Shown: positions 1 through 10,498, numbered from the stretch's first letter. The stretch is 64,000 nucleotides of DNA from Sequoia sempervirens (GCA_007258455.2 VDFB02270651.1:698240217-698304216), one strand, 5' to 3'. Notes: generated by a model not told the origin, from the sequence alone. Translations and numbers: made by a program.

Positions 1-993
1 ACATTTCTTGAGCATTAGAGCACCTATTTTTTGAATCACATCCTCCCATATCAAGCTTTTGCAACATGTATTATGCACAAGTTGAGCAATCCACATCACA
101 ATTATGCATCAATCCACAATGGGATTGAAGGTTTTCACTTTCAATTTGATTATTTTCTTTTGTTTTAGTTAAATTATTTAGATTAATCAATTTGAATACC
201 TTTGCAGATTAATTTCATTGAGTATGGGTTTGTATGATCTCAATTGTGTGAGTTCTTATTGTTTTAGACTCTAATTGATTGATTGATTCATGCATTCATG
301 CTTACTTACTTCCCCTATGATAGCGACATATTCAAGACCTTCATACTTTGGTATCATAATTGACTCAATTGTATTTTTGATTTCTTGTCCAAGTATTTCT
401 AATCCTTAAACTTCATATCTCATTATTTTTATGATTTGAGAACCAATATTATCCTCATTACAACTAACAATATTTATAAATTTAAATATGTTATCATCTT
501 CATCTTTATACTCTTCATTAGAAACACTTTTGTTGATATCACGCAAACCAAACTAATTGATGAAAAGAACAACACAAATGTTTTATGCCACATGAAACAT
601 CACAAACTAATGACTTTGATTTCAAACATTCATTTTCCTTTTAACATGATGCAAGAAATTGGTCCCTAAATGAGTATTTATTCTTTTAACCTAGATATCT
701 CATAATTTTATAAAGTATTTTTCTCTTCTAACTTTTTCAACCTTTCTTCCAAATGTTCATTCTTCTTTTTTACTTCTTGAAACAGCTTCAATCTATCTTA
801 TAATTCTCCAATTCATTTCTAAGATTATGTTTTCACACAAATATTCATTATTTTTCCTATGAACTTCTTTAAAATATACTATCAATTAGGAATTAGATTT
901 TCTAAGTTCTAAGAGTTCTTATAAACCACATTTTTCCTTCTTTATTCTTTTACCAACTTTTCCCATTTATTCAACCTTAATACCTCCTAAGAT
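1..993. other. AT-rich intergenic stretch, nothing recognised
   Basis: I see no coding similarity, RNA gene or clear repeat in this stretch. The open frame at 436-669 on the plus strand is short, rich in Ile/Phe/Asn codons as expected of random AT-rich DNA, and has no recognisable motif. Confidence 0.5.
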
Positions 994-998
994 AAAAT

Positions 999-1157
999 TG
1001 TTGCAAGGTGTGTTCCCTTGGTCTCCTTGTGCTATGTAGCACAATGCTCGAGTTTGTGACATGGCTTAACCACCTCTTGTGGATTCATTAACTATGGCAA
1101 TTTTATCAGGCATTAATAGGTTAATCTTTTGGTGCAATGACAACTGTCTTTGCAACA
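999..1157 (+). repeat. 5' LTR of miniature element
   Basis: This 159-bp LTR begins TGTTGCAAGG and ends TTTGCAACA. It aligns without gaps to 1214-1372. No TATA box is obvious. Confidence 0.88.
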
Positions 1158-1159
1158 AT

Positions 1160-1171
1160 TAGTATTAGAGC
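1160..1171 (+). promoter_or_regulatory. Primer-binding site of miniature element (initiator tRNA-Met type)
   Basis: TAGTATTAGAGC lies 2 bases after the 5' LTR. It differs at two positions from TGGTATCAGAGC, the usual plant Ty1/copia site complementary to the 3' end of initiator tRNA-Met. Both changes are G-to-A or C-to-T transitions, as expected for decay of methylated repeats. Confidence 0.82.
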
Positions 1172-1203
1172 TTGGGTCACAAGTTAGAACCCATTGCTTG
1201 CAC

Positions 1204-1213
1204 TAGGGGGGAT
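1204..1213 (+). promoter_or_regulatory. Polypurine tract of miniature element
   Basis: TAGGGGGGAT directly abuts the 3' LTR. The position and G-run match a plus-strand primer site and resemble the GGGGGAGAT tract before the LTR at 42198. Confidence 0.8.
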
Positions 1214-1372
1214 TGTTGTAAGGTGTACACCCTTTATCTCCTTGTGTTGTGTAGCACAATGCTAAGGTTTGTGATATGGCTTAATCACCTCTCGCGGATT
1301 CATTAACTTTGATGGTTGTATCGTGCATTAATAGGCCAATCTTTTGGTGCAACAAAAATAGTATTTGCAACA
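1214..1372 (+). repeat. 3' LTR of miniature element
   Basis: This is the 159-bp partner of 999-1157, about 80% identical with no indels by eye. It is followed directly by the AAAAT target duplication. Confidence 0.88.
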
Positions 1373-1377
1373 AAAAT

Positions 1378-2090
1378 ACACCCTTGTTTTTCTTATTACT
1401 TCAATACATAAAATATTTAAAATAATAACTCTAAAATAAACAAAAAAATCTTCAATATTTAAGATACAACTAAATATAAACCCTTATTCCCCTTATATCT
1501 CCTATTCGAAAAACAAACATCAAAAACCATAAACCTTCATTTTTATTTTTTTTTGTTAGGATCTTTAAAACCAACCCTTCAATGAATCAAGTTTATTCTA
1601 ATAATTTCATCCAAAATTTTTAAAAAACCAACATCCTTATATTTACATATAAAATAAAATAAAATTTACCATTGCCTGTGGGTCTTTGAATATTTTATTT
1701 TCCTCTGTAAATAAAAACTCTAAATTACTCTTGCTTGGACTAGTTATATAGACTACAAACTATTGCTTCATTCTCCAACTCTATTGTGTTTAATCTTTGA
1801 TGCCTTATGAATTGCATATACCTGATTCCTTATGTATAGGAGTGAATTTGCACCCCTTATGCAAATTTCCATTTTACACATCCTCACCTTAGAAAACCAA
1901 ATCTGAAGTAGAAATTCCACATTAGCTAGCTAACTTCCTTCCACTTGGCATCTATCCTTTGTGTCGGTAGAAGAATAATTTTTGGAGACATGTGCACGAT
2001 GTGCAGAAATCCATGTGACACACTTATGTCCCTAATGGATTCTTACATCTGAAGTTGGCAGAGGAATTACACTTCCTACTGGGAAAGATT
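1378..2090. other. Intergenic stretch, nothing recognised
   Basis: AT-rich DNA without a recognisable gene. About 18 bases just before 2091 (TTCCTACTGGGAAAGATT) resemble the bases just before the second LTR at 8354, so the true LTR boundary of the next element may lie slightly further left than marked. Confidence 0.4.
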
Positions 2091-3093
2091 TGTAATGTCC
2101 CTCTTCAATCAACCGACCTAGAAAATGGCAGATTCTTCCCTCTTATTCTTCAAATTTATCCATTTTTCATTCAATCCATCTCTTTTTGCAATCTCTAAGC
2201 ATTCTCTCCATTCTCAAGCACTTCAAGCAACACTTCAACACTCCATTGCAGCAAAAAAACTCCATCAACTCCATAAAGAAAGTGTGAAGCAAGCCATTGC
2301 AACATGGACTTGAGGTTTTGTGAGATCTCCCTTCATCACTGTCAAGGCTGTGGTGATTGTTCAAGCCTTCTTTCTCCCCCATTGGATAGTGAGCTCTTGA
2401 TGGAGGTGGTAACATTTCACTCCTCTCCTTTATGATTTGGTTGAGTAGATCTTTACTACTTTTTAGTGTTATTTTCATCATTCCCTTCTTCAATTGTTTA
2501 TCGTATATTTCTCTATCATTGCTATCTGGTTGTCCATGGGGGCGGAAAAACCAAAATGGGGGTTTGACTGAGGCAAACCCCTATACAACCCTAATAAATT
2601 TCCCCTCTTTCTTGTGTATAGGTGAACATTCTTTTGGAGCTAGCTGGTGAACGTGCATTTTGGTGAGATTATCTTTATTACTTTTTTTTTCATCTACCTA
2701 CTCTATCACATCTATTTGTACTTCTCATACTTTATAAGTCTATTTTTCTCATTTAGGAGTCATTAGCTAGGTTGTCAACTTGTTTTCTAGCAATTCATAT
2801 TGTATTCTCTGTCCTTTAGTCATATGGAGGCTAGCGCATTTGAGAGACTCCAATGCACAACACTTTCATCCTTATGAAGAGAGCTAACTGAGGTATAGTA
2901 TTGAATTCAAAAACTAGCTCACCTAGCCTAAATCTAGATTTCAGGTCCGCAAAGTGATCGAAGGATGTTATAGTCCTCATCATTCTCGTCCCTCATTTCA
3001 AAAACTTGTTTAGAGTGAGGTAAGTTATGGTATCCTTTGGCTCTTGACTCTCCATGACCAGGGCCTTGATGTGGTCAGTCCCCCTCTCTTACA
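2091..3093 (+). repeat. 5' LTR of gag-only gypsy-like element
   Basis: This is a direct repeat of 8354-9327. Shared landmarks include the TGTAA start, the region after 2125 that opens a short frame in both copies, GGTTTTGTGAGA near 2312 and 8529, TTAGGAGTCATTAGCTAGG near 2754 and 8969, and the CCCCTCTCTTACA end. Short open frames inside (2125-2313; 2432-2650) have no recognisable product. Confidence 0.75.
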
Positions 3094-3097
3094 TTTT

Positions 3098-3117
3098 TGG
3101 TGAACCTGACGTGAACC
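3098..3117 (+). promoter_or_regulatory. Candidate primer-binding site
   Basis: TGGTGAACCTGACGTGAACC begins 4 bases after the LTR end. It starts with the TGG expected of a site pairing with a tRNA CCA end. I cannot name the tRNA; it is not the initiator-Met type used by the copia elements here. Confidence 0.5.
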
Positions 3118-3450
3118 AATGTTTGCTCATTTGTTGGTGTTGAGGATTTTACCTTGTAACTTGTGATCGTTGTGCCTCTAAGTGTTGTGAAGGTTTATGA
3201 GCATCAAAACCTAGTCCACAATCTCCTATTATATTCTTAGGAGAAGTGAGTGACACCTTCTGATGGAGAGGCTGAAGGTCACTACTAGTTTTTCTATAGG
3301 ATTTTTTGTTGGATCTGTTGTTGGTCTCATCACATAGGAGTAGTTATCAAGGGGAGAGGTATGGATCTCCTATGAGACTGAACACATCCCCACTCCTCCT
3401 GTGTCTCCTACACCATCATCAGTAGATGAGTCGAGGTTGTTCACATTTCT

Positions 3451-5093
3451 TTGGAATATATCTCTATCCTTAGCAAAGGACTAGGTGACTTGGAGAATCA
3501 CTTGGAAAAGGACCCAAAGATGGCTAGGGCCGCTAGGGTTATCAACGAAATAAAATATATGGTTGGAAAATATTTGATAGGAATAGAAATCTTGGCTAGT
3601 CTCTCTAGTCTGACTAAAGCATGTTCTCCTCCAAACAATACTAACATTGTACAAGGGGCCACTTTCGAAGATCATGAAAGATAGTTGGGAAAGTCAATGC
3701 CTCCCACATCTGTGTACATTGCCAACATAGTCCCCTCGATCAACTTCCCTTCTACCTCCAAGAGATCCAAAACTATGAAATTGAATAGAGTACCCTTGGG
3801 GTTTAGGTTCACCGCTCCTGTCACCTCTAATGGTGGAGGTTTTGGCAAGTTGATTGGTGGGGGCTTTGGTAGTGGTAGTAGTTTTAGTGGTGGAATTGGC
3901 GCTAACGGAGGTGGTTCTAGTAAAAGCCATGGTGGTTTCTTTGGAAGTAGATATGGCTCTAGTGGAGGCCTTGTTGGTGCCGGTGGCTCCAACAGTGGTT
4001 CTGGCGATGGTCACACTGGTGGTTCTAGAGGAGCTTCCTTTGGCCCTATGTCTTCTAATGACCCTATTCTGAAAAATCTTCTTTAGAATATGGGTAAGAT
4101 GCAAAGCTAGCTGGTGAGTCTCTCCCAAGCCTCTGCCCAGCCTATCTTTCAACCCTTTTTCAGACATAGCCCATTGTCGGTTGCAATTTTAAGCAATCCA
4201 TTTGCACAAGGAATAGAGATTCCCACATTTGAAAAATATGGCAGCAAAGGGGACCTACAAATGCATGTGTCCACCTTTAACACCCTATGTACAATTTTTT
4301 TCCATCATGATGTGTTGATGGAAAAACTATTCCCTCAATCTCTCAAGGATACAATACTTGAATGGTATTGTTCCTTGCTTGAAAATTCCATATTCTCATT
4401 TGATCAACTTGTAAATCAATTTCTTTGATAGTTCCAAACCAACATTAGGCTGAACATGACCTTTTCGGATCTTGTCTAGTGCAAACAAGGTGATAACGAA
4501 AAGATTAAACTAATTTTATAGCACGATATCAAGTTCTCTTCTCACAAATCTCATATCTATTGCCTGATTCTAATGTGTAGAAGGTGTTCATAGGGAGCTT
4601 GCAAAGACCTTGGCATGAGAAATTTTCCCTTATGAAATATCCTTCGTTTGTGCATTTGTGCACTATATTACGAGAGTACCAACAAATGGTAGTTTAGTTT
4701 GGGGAATCCTTCTCACACTCCCATTCAGAAGGGAAGTCCATTGTATCAATCTCTGGGAAAGTTAAGGCTGTTGAGAATTTAGTAGCCACTATGAATGATA
4801 ATAGCCTTAGACATAACTGAAAGTTCACAAAGTTAGTAGATTCTTATTCTTCCATATTGCAAAAATTGAAGGATAAGATCATAACCTTGGAAAACCTGAA
4901 ACCTCTTAAGGAACATTTCCCTAGTTGGTACGATCCAAATACCTTATGTCAATACCATCAAGTTAATAGCCATGAAAGAAAATGTTGTATACACCTGTGT
5001 CATGAGATGCATGACCGCATCGAGGATGACACTAATTGTCTTGATGGGAGTAAACAAAATGCAAATAAATTGGTGGTGAAAATGAATAAATAA
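3451..5093 (+). pseudogene. Degenerate gypsy-type gag (capsid plus zinc-knuckle-like segment)
   Basis: The reading frame starting at 3451 continues through stops at about 3682, 4084 and 4426. It has a charged N-terminal part, a Gly/Ser-rich linker (about 3830-4040) and a retrotransposon capsid segment (about 4170-4560). The capsid shows the family pattern of a Pro-Gln-Ser-Leu run, then EWYCSL, then FDQLVNQF. After a frame change, 4857-5093 carries WYDPNTLCQYHQVNSHE followed by spaced Cys and His residues, the plant gypsy gag Cys/His segment. Gag forms the virus-like particle in which reverse transcription occurs. The Gly-rich stretch also makes long antisense open frames (3672-4167), which I treat as shadows. 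Disabled by at least three stops and a frameshift. Confidence 0.75.
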
Positions 5094-5105
5094 TTACAGA
5101 TATAC

Positions 5106-5752
5106 ATGAACCCATTTCTGTCACAATATGCTAACATGATTATCAATCCCTCTGATTCTACCACTCAGCCTGAGGTGTATGTTAATATGGTCATGGTTAC
5201 TCCTACCATGCAACCTGTGCTTGGCTCCCCAGATGTGACATTCATTTCACAAGATTTACCCTTAAAAAAAAATCCCTCTCCCCTCTACATTCCTCCATGC
5301 CTCAATGGAAACATTGTGATAGGGTTCTTTGTCTAAAACCATACGACTTGATAACTCTATCAATCCTAGTTGGACCTAGAGCTGTAGACATAGTCTTCGA
5401 TGTTATTCTGGAGCCGGATCTATTTAGGATGAAGTTAGGCATACCTTGGCTAGCTTTCATGAATGGAATCACCTTCGTTATTCATAAATGTTTGAAGTTC
5501 TCCCATAAAGGTGTTGTGCACATAGTGCATGACAGTGGATACCAGTCATTTGTGTCCCCTAGGGGTTATGCATTAGATCAATTTTGGCCCACCCCGGTTG
5601 CTTCGCTCCCTCCAAGAACGAACCTAATTTACAAGAACTATGTGAAGTATAAGACTGGGGGAAAAGGACAACTAAATTTGACCTTTTCGGTAGCACAACA
5701 ACCAATTTCCTCCCCTTCTCGAAAGGGAAAAGAGAAGCTATGCCATCCTTAG
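5106..5752 (+). pseudogene. Partial retrotransposon aspartic protease region, active site not visible
   Basis: Two overlapping frames (5106-5336, then 5297-5752) read like the plant gypsy protease region. The first has DLPLKKNPSPLYIPP, resembling the conserved segment before the protease. The second has a segment ending in LGIPWLAFMNGITFVIHKC, resembling the LGRPWL/SxxHxxLKF end of the domain. The middle, where the catalytic Asp-Ser/Thr-Gly should be, is not visible, and the frame changes there, so a deletion is likely. In intact elements this protease cuts the Gag-Pol polyprotein. Confidence 0.6.
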
Positions 5753-5788
5753 GATGGCTCTCCTCCTTTTTCTAGAGAAGAGTTTTGG

Positions 5789-6891
5789 ATGAATATGCCT
5801 AGCTTTTATCTGTTGAGTCTAATGATACCTCCTTGGTGTAGACCTAATATTAGGATATCAAACCTCCCTAATAAACCACTTGGACCTTGGTACTACAAGT
5901 ATGGTAGAGGAAAAGGTCCTCATGGGGAAGCTTCTATGTCTTGGCCTCTATGGCCTCCTACTACTTTTTCTCCAAAAGTAGTGAACAAGAAGAAGTCCAC
6001 TACTAAGGAAATAAAGCTGACTCCCCCTACCATTTCTCAACCTATTCCTCCTGCTCCCATTCAAGAGCTTGTCCCTCCATTGGAAATAGCTGTGGTGGAA
6101 ACTCCCATGGGTGAGTAGGAGCCTTTTGTCCCTTCACAATCTTTAGTCTCTAGTTTGAAGAGTTGTAGAAATTTCCTTATGCACAAGCACAAGCACCGAC
6201 AAAAGGCTCTTGTGACTGAGCAGGGCACCTTACAGAGGAAGGAAGAGGAGATGACCCCCCTGCTTTAGAGCCTCCTAATGCATCCTCCTCTCTCCTCCCC
6301 TTTTCTTCTGTCCAATCTAGTTTAGTCTCACTTCTGGCTTCCACTGTGAGTACAAATGTTCCTAACCCCAAAAAGGTACAAGTGTTCATTGCTCCTTTGG
6401 CGGAGCCACCCTTGTTGATGTCCCTTATGGATTTCCTTACTTTCCCAAAACCTGTGGATATGTCGAACACTTTAGTGGTATCTGTTGATTTTTTCTCCTC
6501 CTCCTCTTCCTCTGCACCTCTGGCCTCATTTGTAGGGAGTTCACATCCCCTGGTAGAGCGAAAAGTGGAGGGTGGTCCTTCCAGTTATGGAGGGTGTAAG
6601 AGGATCCCACCTTCTCCGAAGGGTGGTCCCATGCTGGCCTATTTTGACCTAGTGACAGAACCAGCCCCGACTTCCCCTGAGTTCATCACCACTCATGAGT
6701 CACTTAGTGAGCCTATTGGTGAACCTAGGATGCAGCCTTCCCTATCCATTGAGGTACAACATGTAATTTTAGTAAAGTGCATATTTAACTCTCTAGATGA
6801 AGTTCTAGCCTTATCAGCGATCTTCACAAAATTGTTGAACATAGTCCACAAGAGCCTAGTGGAGAAGACCTTGCGAGGCCTTCTTCCTTAG
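5789..6891 (+). pseudogene. Pro/Ser-rich tail of the gag-only element, function unknown
   Basis: After the stop at 5752 the same frame continues at 5789-6118 with a Trp/Pro-rich segment (SMSWPLWPPTTFSP) and a Pro-rich run. After a frame change, 6346-6891 is Ser/Pro-rich. It does not resemble reverse transcriptase, RNase H or integrase, and I cannot assign a function. It occupies the place where pol normally sits, which supports a gag-only architecture. Confidence 0.4.
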
Positions 6892-7975
6892 CCCTTGTTG
6901 TGGGAGGGCCAAAAGCTCCTTAGGCTTAACATCCCACCACTGAAGGCTCATCCTCCTTCCCCTTATGAAGATCTGATTTGGAAGCAGATGACCAATTGGT
7001 TGATCAATGTTAGGGGGAGGCCCCTTCTTTATCTTTAGATTAGATATGTATGTGTGATGTGATGTGTTCCTAGATGACCCTTGTCACCCTTGTTGGTGCT
7101 TAGATACAGGTGTGGTTTTTGTGTCATAAACCTCATTTTATTTACATCATAATTCTTTCATGTTTGTGATTAATTTTCGATAAATTGGGGATGATGCAAA
7201 GCATTGGGGGAATTTAGGCTCCCCTTCCATGTTGACCCAATTTTTTATTTTCACTTTGTTTTCCTTGCATTCTTCCTGATCAGGTTGGATATTGATGATC
7301 TTTCACCTTGAATCATGGTTACATATTATTTATATAAGCATGAGAAGATTTGACCTCGCGAAACATACCCCCTATGCCCTTTGTTCATGATCCCTTTGTC
7401 TCATTTATATTTTCTTTTATCTTTCTCTCTTCTTTGCTTCAGTTTTCCATTTCATGTGTTACAACACCATTAATTTTATTTTCATAAAACAAATTTTTTG
7501 CCAACGAATCTCTTCATGAGAATCCTTGCAAACTTGTTCAAAATTTGCATTCTCAACTTGGACCCCTAACAAAATATGTTTCCTTCATCATGGGTTTGCA
7601 AAGAAAGAACTTGAGGGCCTTTCCTTCAAGGTGGGAGTATCTTTGACCTTCCCCTCACAAGGGGGAATCTTCTTCCTTTTGAATTCCTTGATGAAGTGAA
7701 CATATTTCAAAAGGATTCCTTGGTGTTGAAATGATTTGAGAACAAAACTCTCTTTTGCACTTTTCAAATAGTGTGTCCCTTGAGTGGACCCCTTCTTCAC
7801 ACTGAGTTCTTGAGGGACCCCTTTGAAAGTTTTCCAACTTTTTGAAGGTTTATGTGACTATCTGCTTACTTGCCTGTGTGGCCGCTTTCGGACATGTTCT
7901 ATTTGCAAGTAAACATGTCGCTTTACAGGTGTGCTTGTGAAGCCACTTTTTGGCTCTACGGAGTCTCCTTCACTG
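6892..7975. other. Non-coding 3' part of the gag-only element
   Basis: No supported coding sequence. GATGCAAAGCATTGGGGG (7191-7208) is a G-rich tract that could be a remnant polypurine tract, though it is more than 1.1 kb from the marked 3' LTR. Minus-strand open frames at 7588-7837 lack recognisable motifs. Confidence 0.4.
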
Positions 7976-8333
7976 GGTTTCCTTCATGTGAAAGATCTTG
8001 GAGGACACCTTCCTTGCAGGTCTATGGGTCTGTAAGGAACTTTTCTAGGTTTCTTTGAGAGATCTTGGAGGACACCTTCCTTGTAGGTTTGTGGGTCTAT
8101 AAGGTGCTTTTTCTAGGTTCCCTTCATGTGAGAGACCTTGGAGGACACCTTCCTTATAGGTTTGCGGGTCTGTAAGGAACTTTTTTGGGTTTCCTTTATC
8201 CAAGAGATTTTGGAGGGCACCTTCCTTGTGGGTCTATGGGCCTATGAGGTGCTTTCTTTTTGGGGCTCCCTTCATGTGAGAGATCTTGGGGGTTTCCTCC
8301 TTGCAGGTCTGCAGGCCTGTAAGACACTTTCAT
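7976..8333 (+). repeat. Tandem repeat, five units of about 71 bp, abutting the 3' LTR
   Basis: Units begin near 7976, 8048, 8117, 8188 and 8263. They share a GGTTYCCTTCATGTGAGAGA start, then TTGGAGGACACCTTCCTT, then a TGGGTCTRTAAGG tail. Spacings are 72, 69, 71 and 75 bp. The array stops about 20 bp before the 3' LTR start and is absent left of the 5' LTR, so it is either an internal UTR repeat or a variable LTR edge. Confidence 0.85.
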
Positions 8334-8353
8334 TCTTCCTATTGGGAACAATT

Positions 8354-9327
8354 TGTAACGTCCCTCTTTAACCAACCAACCCCAAAAATGATAGATTCTT
8401 CCCTATTCTTCTTCAAATTCATCCATTCTAAAGCACTTCAAGCAACACTTCAATACTCCATTGCAACAAAAATACTCTACCAAATCTGTAAAGCAAGTGT
8501 GAAGCAAGCCATTACAACATGGGCTTGAGGTTTTGTGAGACCTCCCTTCATCATAGTCGAGGTTGTGGTGATTATTCAAGCATTCTTTCTCTCCCATTGG
8601 CTAGTGAGCTCTTTGTGGAGGTGGTAACGTTTTTCTCCTCTCCTTTATGATTTGGTTGAGTAGCTCTTTACTATTTTGTAGTATTATTTCCATTCTTCCC
8701 TTCTTCACTTCTTTATCATATATTTCTCTATCATTGCTATTTGGTTGTCTATGGAGGTGGAAACACAAAAACGAGGGTCTGACTGAGGCAGACCCATATA
8801 CAACCCCAACAAATTTCCTCTCTTTCTGTGTGTAGGAAGACATGCTTTTGGAGCTAGCTGGCGAACACACATTTTGGTGAGATTATTTTTATTACTTTAG
8901 TTTTTATATACTTGCTCTATCACATCCATTTGTACTTCTCATACTTTATGAGTCTATTTTTCTCATTTAGGAGTCATTAGCTAGGTCGTTAGCTTGTTTA
9001 ATGGTGGTTCATATTGTATTCTCTATCCTCTAGTTGTATGGACACCAATGCACCTAAGAGAGGCTAGTGCACCACACTGTCGTCCCAGAACAACGCTTTC
9101 ATCCTCAGGCAGAGAGCTCCCTAAGGTACAATATTGAATCTAAAAACTAGCTTGCCTAGGCTAAATCTGGATTTTGGGTTTTCAGAGTGATTGAAGGACA
9201 TTATAGTCCTCATCATTCTTGTCCCTCATTTCAAACACCCCTTTATAGTGAGGTAAGTTAGGGAAGCCTTCTACTCTCGGCTCTCCATGACCTGGGGCCT
9301 TGACGTGGTTGGTCCCCCTCTCTTACA
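8354..9327 (+). repeat. 3' LTR of gag-only gypsy-like element
   Basis: This begins TGTAACGTCCC and ends CTCTTACA. It aligns along its length with 2091-3093 with several small indels (974 versus 1003 bp). Confidence 0.75.
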
Positions 9328-10019
9328 CCTTATAGCTACAAAACCTTGCAACAAAGAATTCTTAAATCAATGTAATTGTGGATAAAATTGTAGATCATAA
9401 TCTTCACACCTTAAGAATTTCTAGCCTTTTTCCTCTTTAGTTTGGATGCACACCAACAAGACCTCAACTTGATCTTCAATGCCTTGTAGGACTGCTTAAC
9501 ATTTTACATGGATCTTTGTTGACAATGAATAGAAACAACTTCATCAATGTCTCTTATTGCCACATGAAACTGTTAAACAATTTTATCAAGTTAAAGCTCT
9601 ACTCTTCCAACCTAGTGACCATTGGGGGTTCCAGACTTGCACTAGACTCCTCCTTCTTGGTGTCCTTCTTGGAATCTAACTTGAAGACCACTTCTATCTC
9701 TCGAATTTCCTTTTTGCAATGACACATGTTGTGCAATTTTTGCACACATGCCCCACCAAAGGTGGGGACCCTCTTTTTTCTTTTACATCTCTGCCTCTTG
9801 GCTTGGTCAAATTTTGGTTTTTCTCTTCTTGGGAGGTTATTTTGGGATTAAGTCTAGATGAAGTTTGATGAGGACAATATTTTTGAGACTCTAGGGGAAA
9901 TTTGCAAGTGTTGGAATTTGATAATGGGGATTTTGAAGTGAATTTTCAATGTTATATGTAAATCCTTTTTGCACCCGTGGATAGAGGACAGAAAATTAGG
10001 CTAGGTTGCTTTTTGAACT
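9328..10019. other. Intergenic stretch, nothing recognised
   Basis: No coding similarity or repeat structure is seen. The open frame at 9516-9722 has no recognisable motif. Confidence 0.4.
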
Positions 10020-10099
10020 TTTTGAAAATTCCTTCTAGAAAAAAAGTTATGAGGTTTAGGGAATTTCGACCTTGCAGGGAATTCGAGAAAATCCGTTCC

Positions 10100-10345
10100 C
10101 TCAGGATTTTCTTGAAAATTCCTTGACCCCCTCAAAATCCGAGACCCCTCAAAAACCCAAAATTTTCCAAAAGTGGAATTTTTTTCAAAAAATGATTTTT
10201 TTCCCAAAATGGAATTTTTCCCGAAATACAATTTTTTCCAAAAATGGAAATTTTTTCCTTGAAATTTTAAAATGTTCCCAAAAATTAAATTCTTTAGATG
10301 GATAGAAAATTTTGAGAATAAATTTCCCAAAATGGATTGGATTTT
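10100..10345. repeat. Degenerate short palindromic array (GGAATTTTTTCC-like units)
   Basis: About ten copies of a short unit built from TTCC, a run of A or T, and GGAA recur every 15-25 bases, for example CAAAAGTGGAATTTTT, CCCAAAATGGAATTTTTCCC and CAAAAATGGAAATTTTTTCC. Because the unit is nearly self-complementary, both strands stay open (10001-10351 minus, 10072-10305 plus). Neither frame looks like a real protein. Confidence 0.65.
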
Positions 10346-10396
10346 TAACATGTGAGCTACTAATGATGATATCTATTTTTTAGGATTAAATAAATA

Positions 10397-10498
10397 TTAA
10401 AAGGGGAACTTGCATGTGGATTCGTGCCAAAAGGGAAATATGGAAGAGTTTAATTCAAATTTTAAAAGTGGAACTTGCATGAGAATCCGTGCCCAAAC
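10397..10498 (+). repeat. Short direct repeat, two copies
   Basis: GGAACTTGCATGTGGATTCGTGCC near 10405 recurs as GGAACTTGCATGAGAATCCG(TGCC) near 10470, about 65 bp apart. It lies upstream of a TATA-like box and may belong to the U3 region of an eroded LTR. Confidence 0.5.

Larger units (their letters stand above)
999..1372 (+). mobile_element. Miniature LTR retrotransposon (SMART/TRIM type), 374 bp, complete
   Basis: Two direct repeats of exactly 159 bp (999-1157 and 1214-1372) enclose only 56 bp. Each repeat starts TGTTG and ends CAACA. The outermost 8 bases form an inverted repeat (TGTTGCAA / TTGCAACA) in the 5' LTR start and 3' LTR end. The core has a primer-binding site right after the 5' LTR and a G-rich polypurine tract right before the 3' LTR. 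The element is flanked by AAAAT at 994-998 and 1373-1377, a perfect 5-bp target duplication. By my count the LTRs differ at about 31 of 159 positions (about 80% identical), so the insertion is old. It codes for nothing and must have used another element's proteins; PBS and termini point to a Ty1/copia helper, which is inference. Confidence 0.9.
2091..9327 (+). mobile_element. Ty3/gypsy-like LTR retrotransposon without RT/integrase (gag-only, TR-GAG-like)
   Basis: Two similar blocks of about 1 kb (2091-3093 and 8354-9327) begin TGTAAYGTCCC and end CTCTTACA, giving TGTAA...TTACA inverted ends. Between them, on the plus strand, lie a gag with capsid and zinc-knuckle-like segments, a partial retroviral-type protease and a Pro/Ser-rich tail. 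No reverse transcriptase, RNase H or integrase motif appears in any frame across roughly 5.3 kb of interior. The coding part has many stops and frame changes. No target duplication is visible (AGATT left, CCTTA right), so an end may be eroded or mis-set. Elements with LTRs and gag but no pol are known in plants; assignment to that class is inference. Confidence 0.72.

Noticed and set aside
436..669. 77-residue plus-strand open frame near the window start
   Set aside because: Random AT-rich composition, with no motif, homologue or regulatory context recognised.
2125..2493. Open frames repeated in both LTRs of the gag-only element
   Set aside because: They lie in the LTR, differ in length and frame between the two copies, and have no motif; similarity is explained by LTR duplication.
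3672..4167. Long antisense and alternate-frame open frames over the Gly-rich stretch
   Set aside because: They are a by-product of GGT/GGN-rich codons in the gag linker on the plus strand; their Pro/Leu or Thr/Arg-rich translations resemble nothing.
7976..8333. Possible CRISPR-like array of 71-bp repeats
   Set aside because: The whole unit repeats with no spacer diversity, which fits a simple tandem duplication.
10001..10351. 116-residue minus-strand open frame
   Set aside because: It is a direct product of the near-palindromic GGAATTTTTTCC array; the Phe/Lys/Gly-rich translation is a low-complexity artefact.
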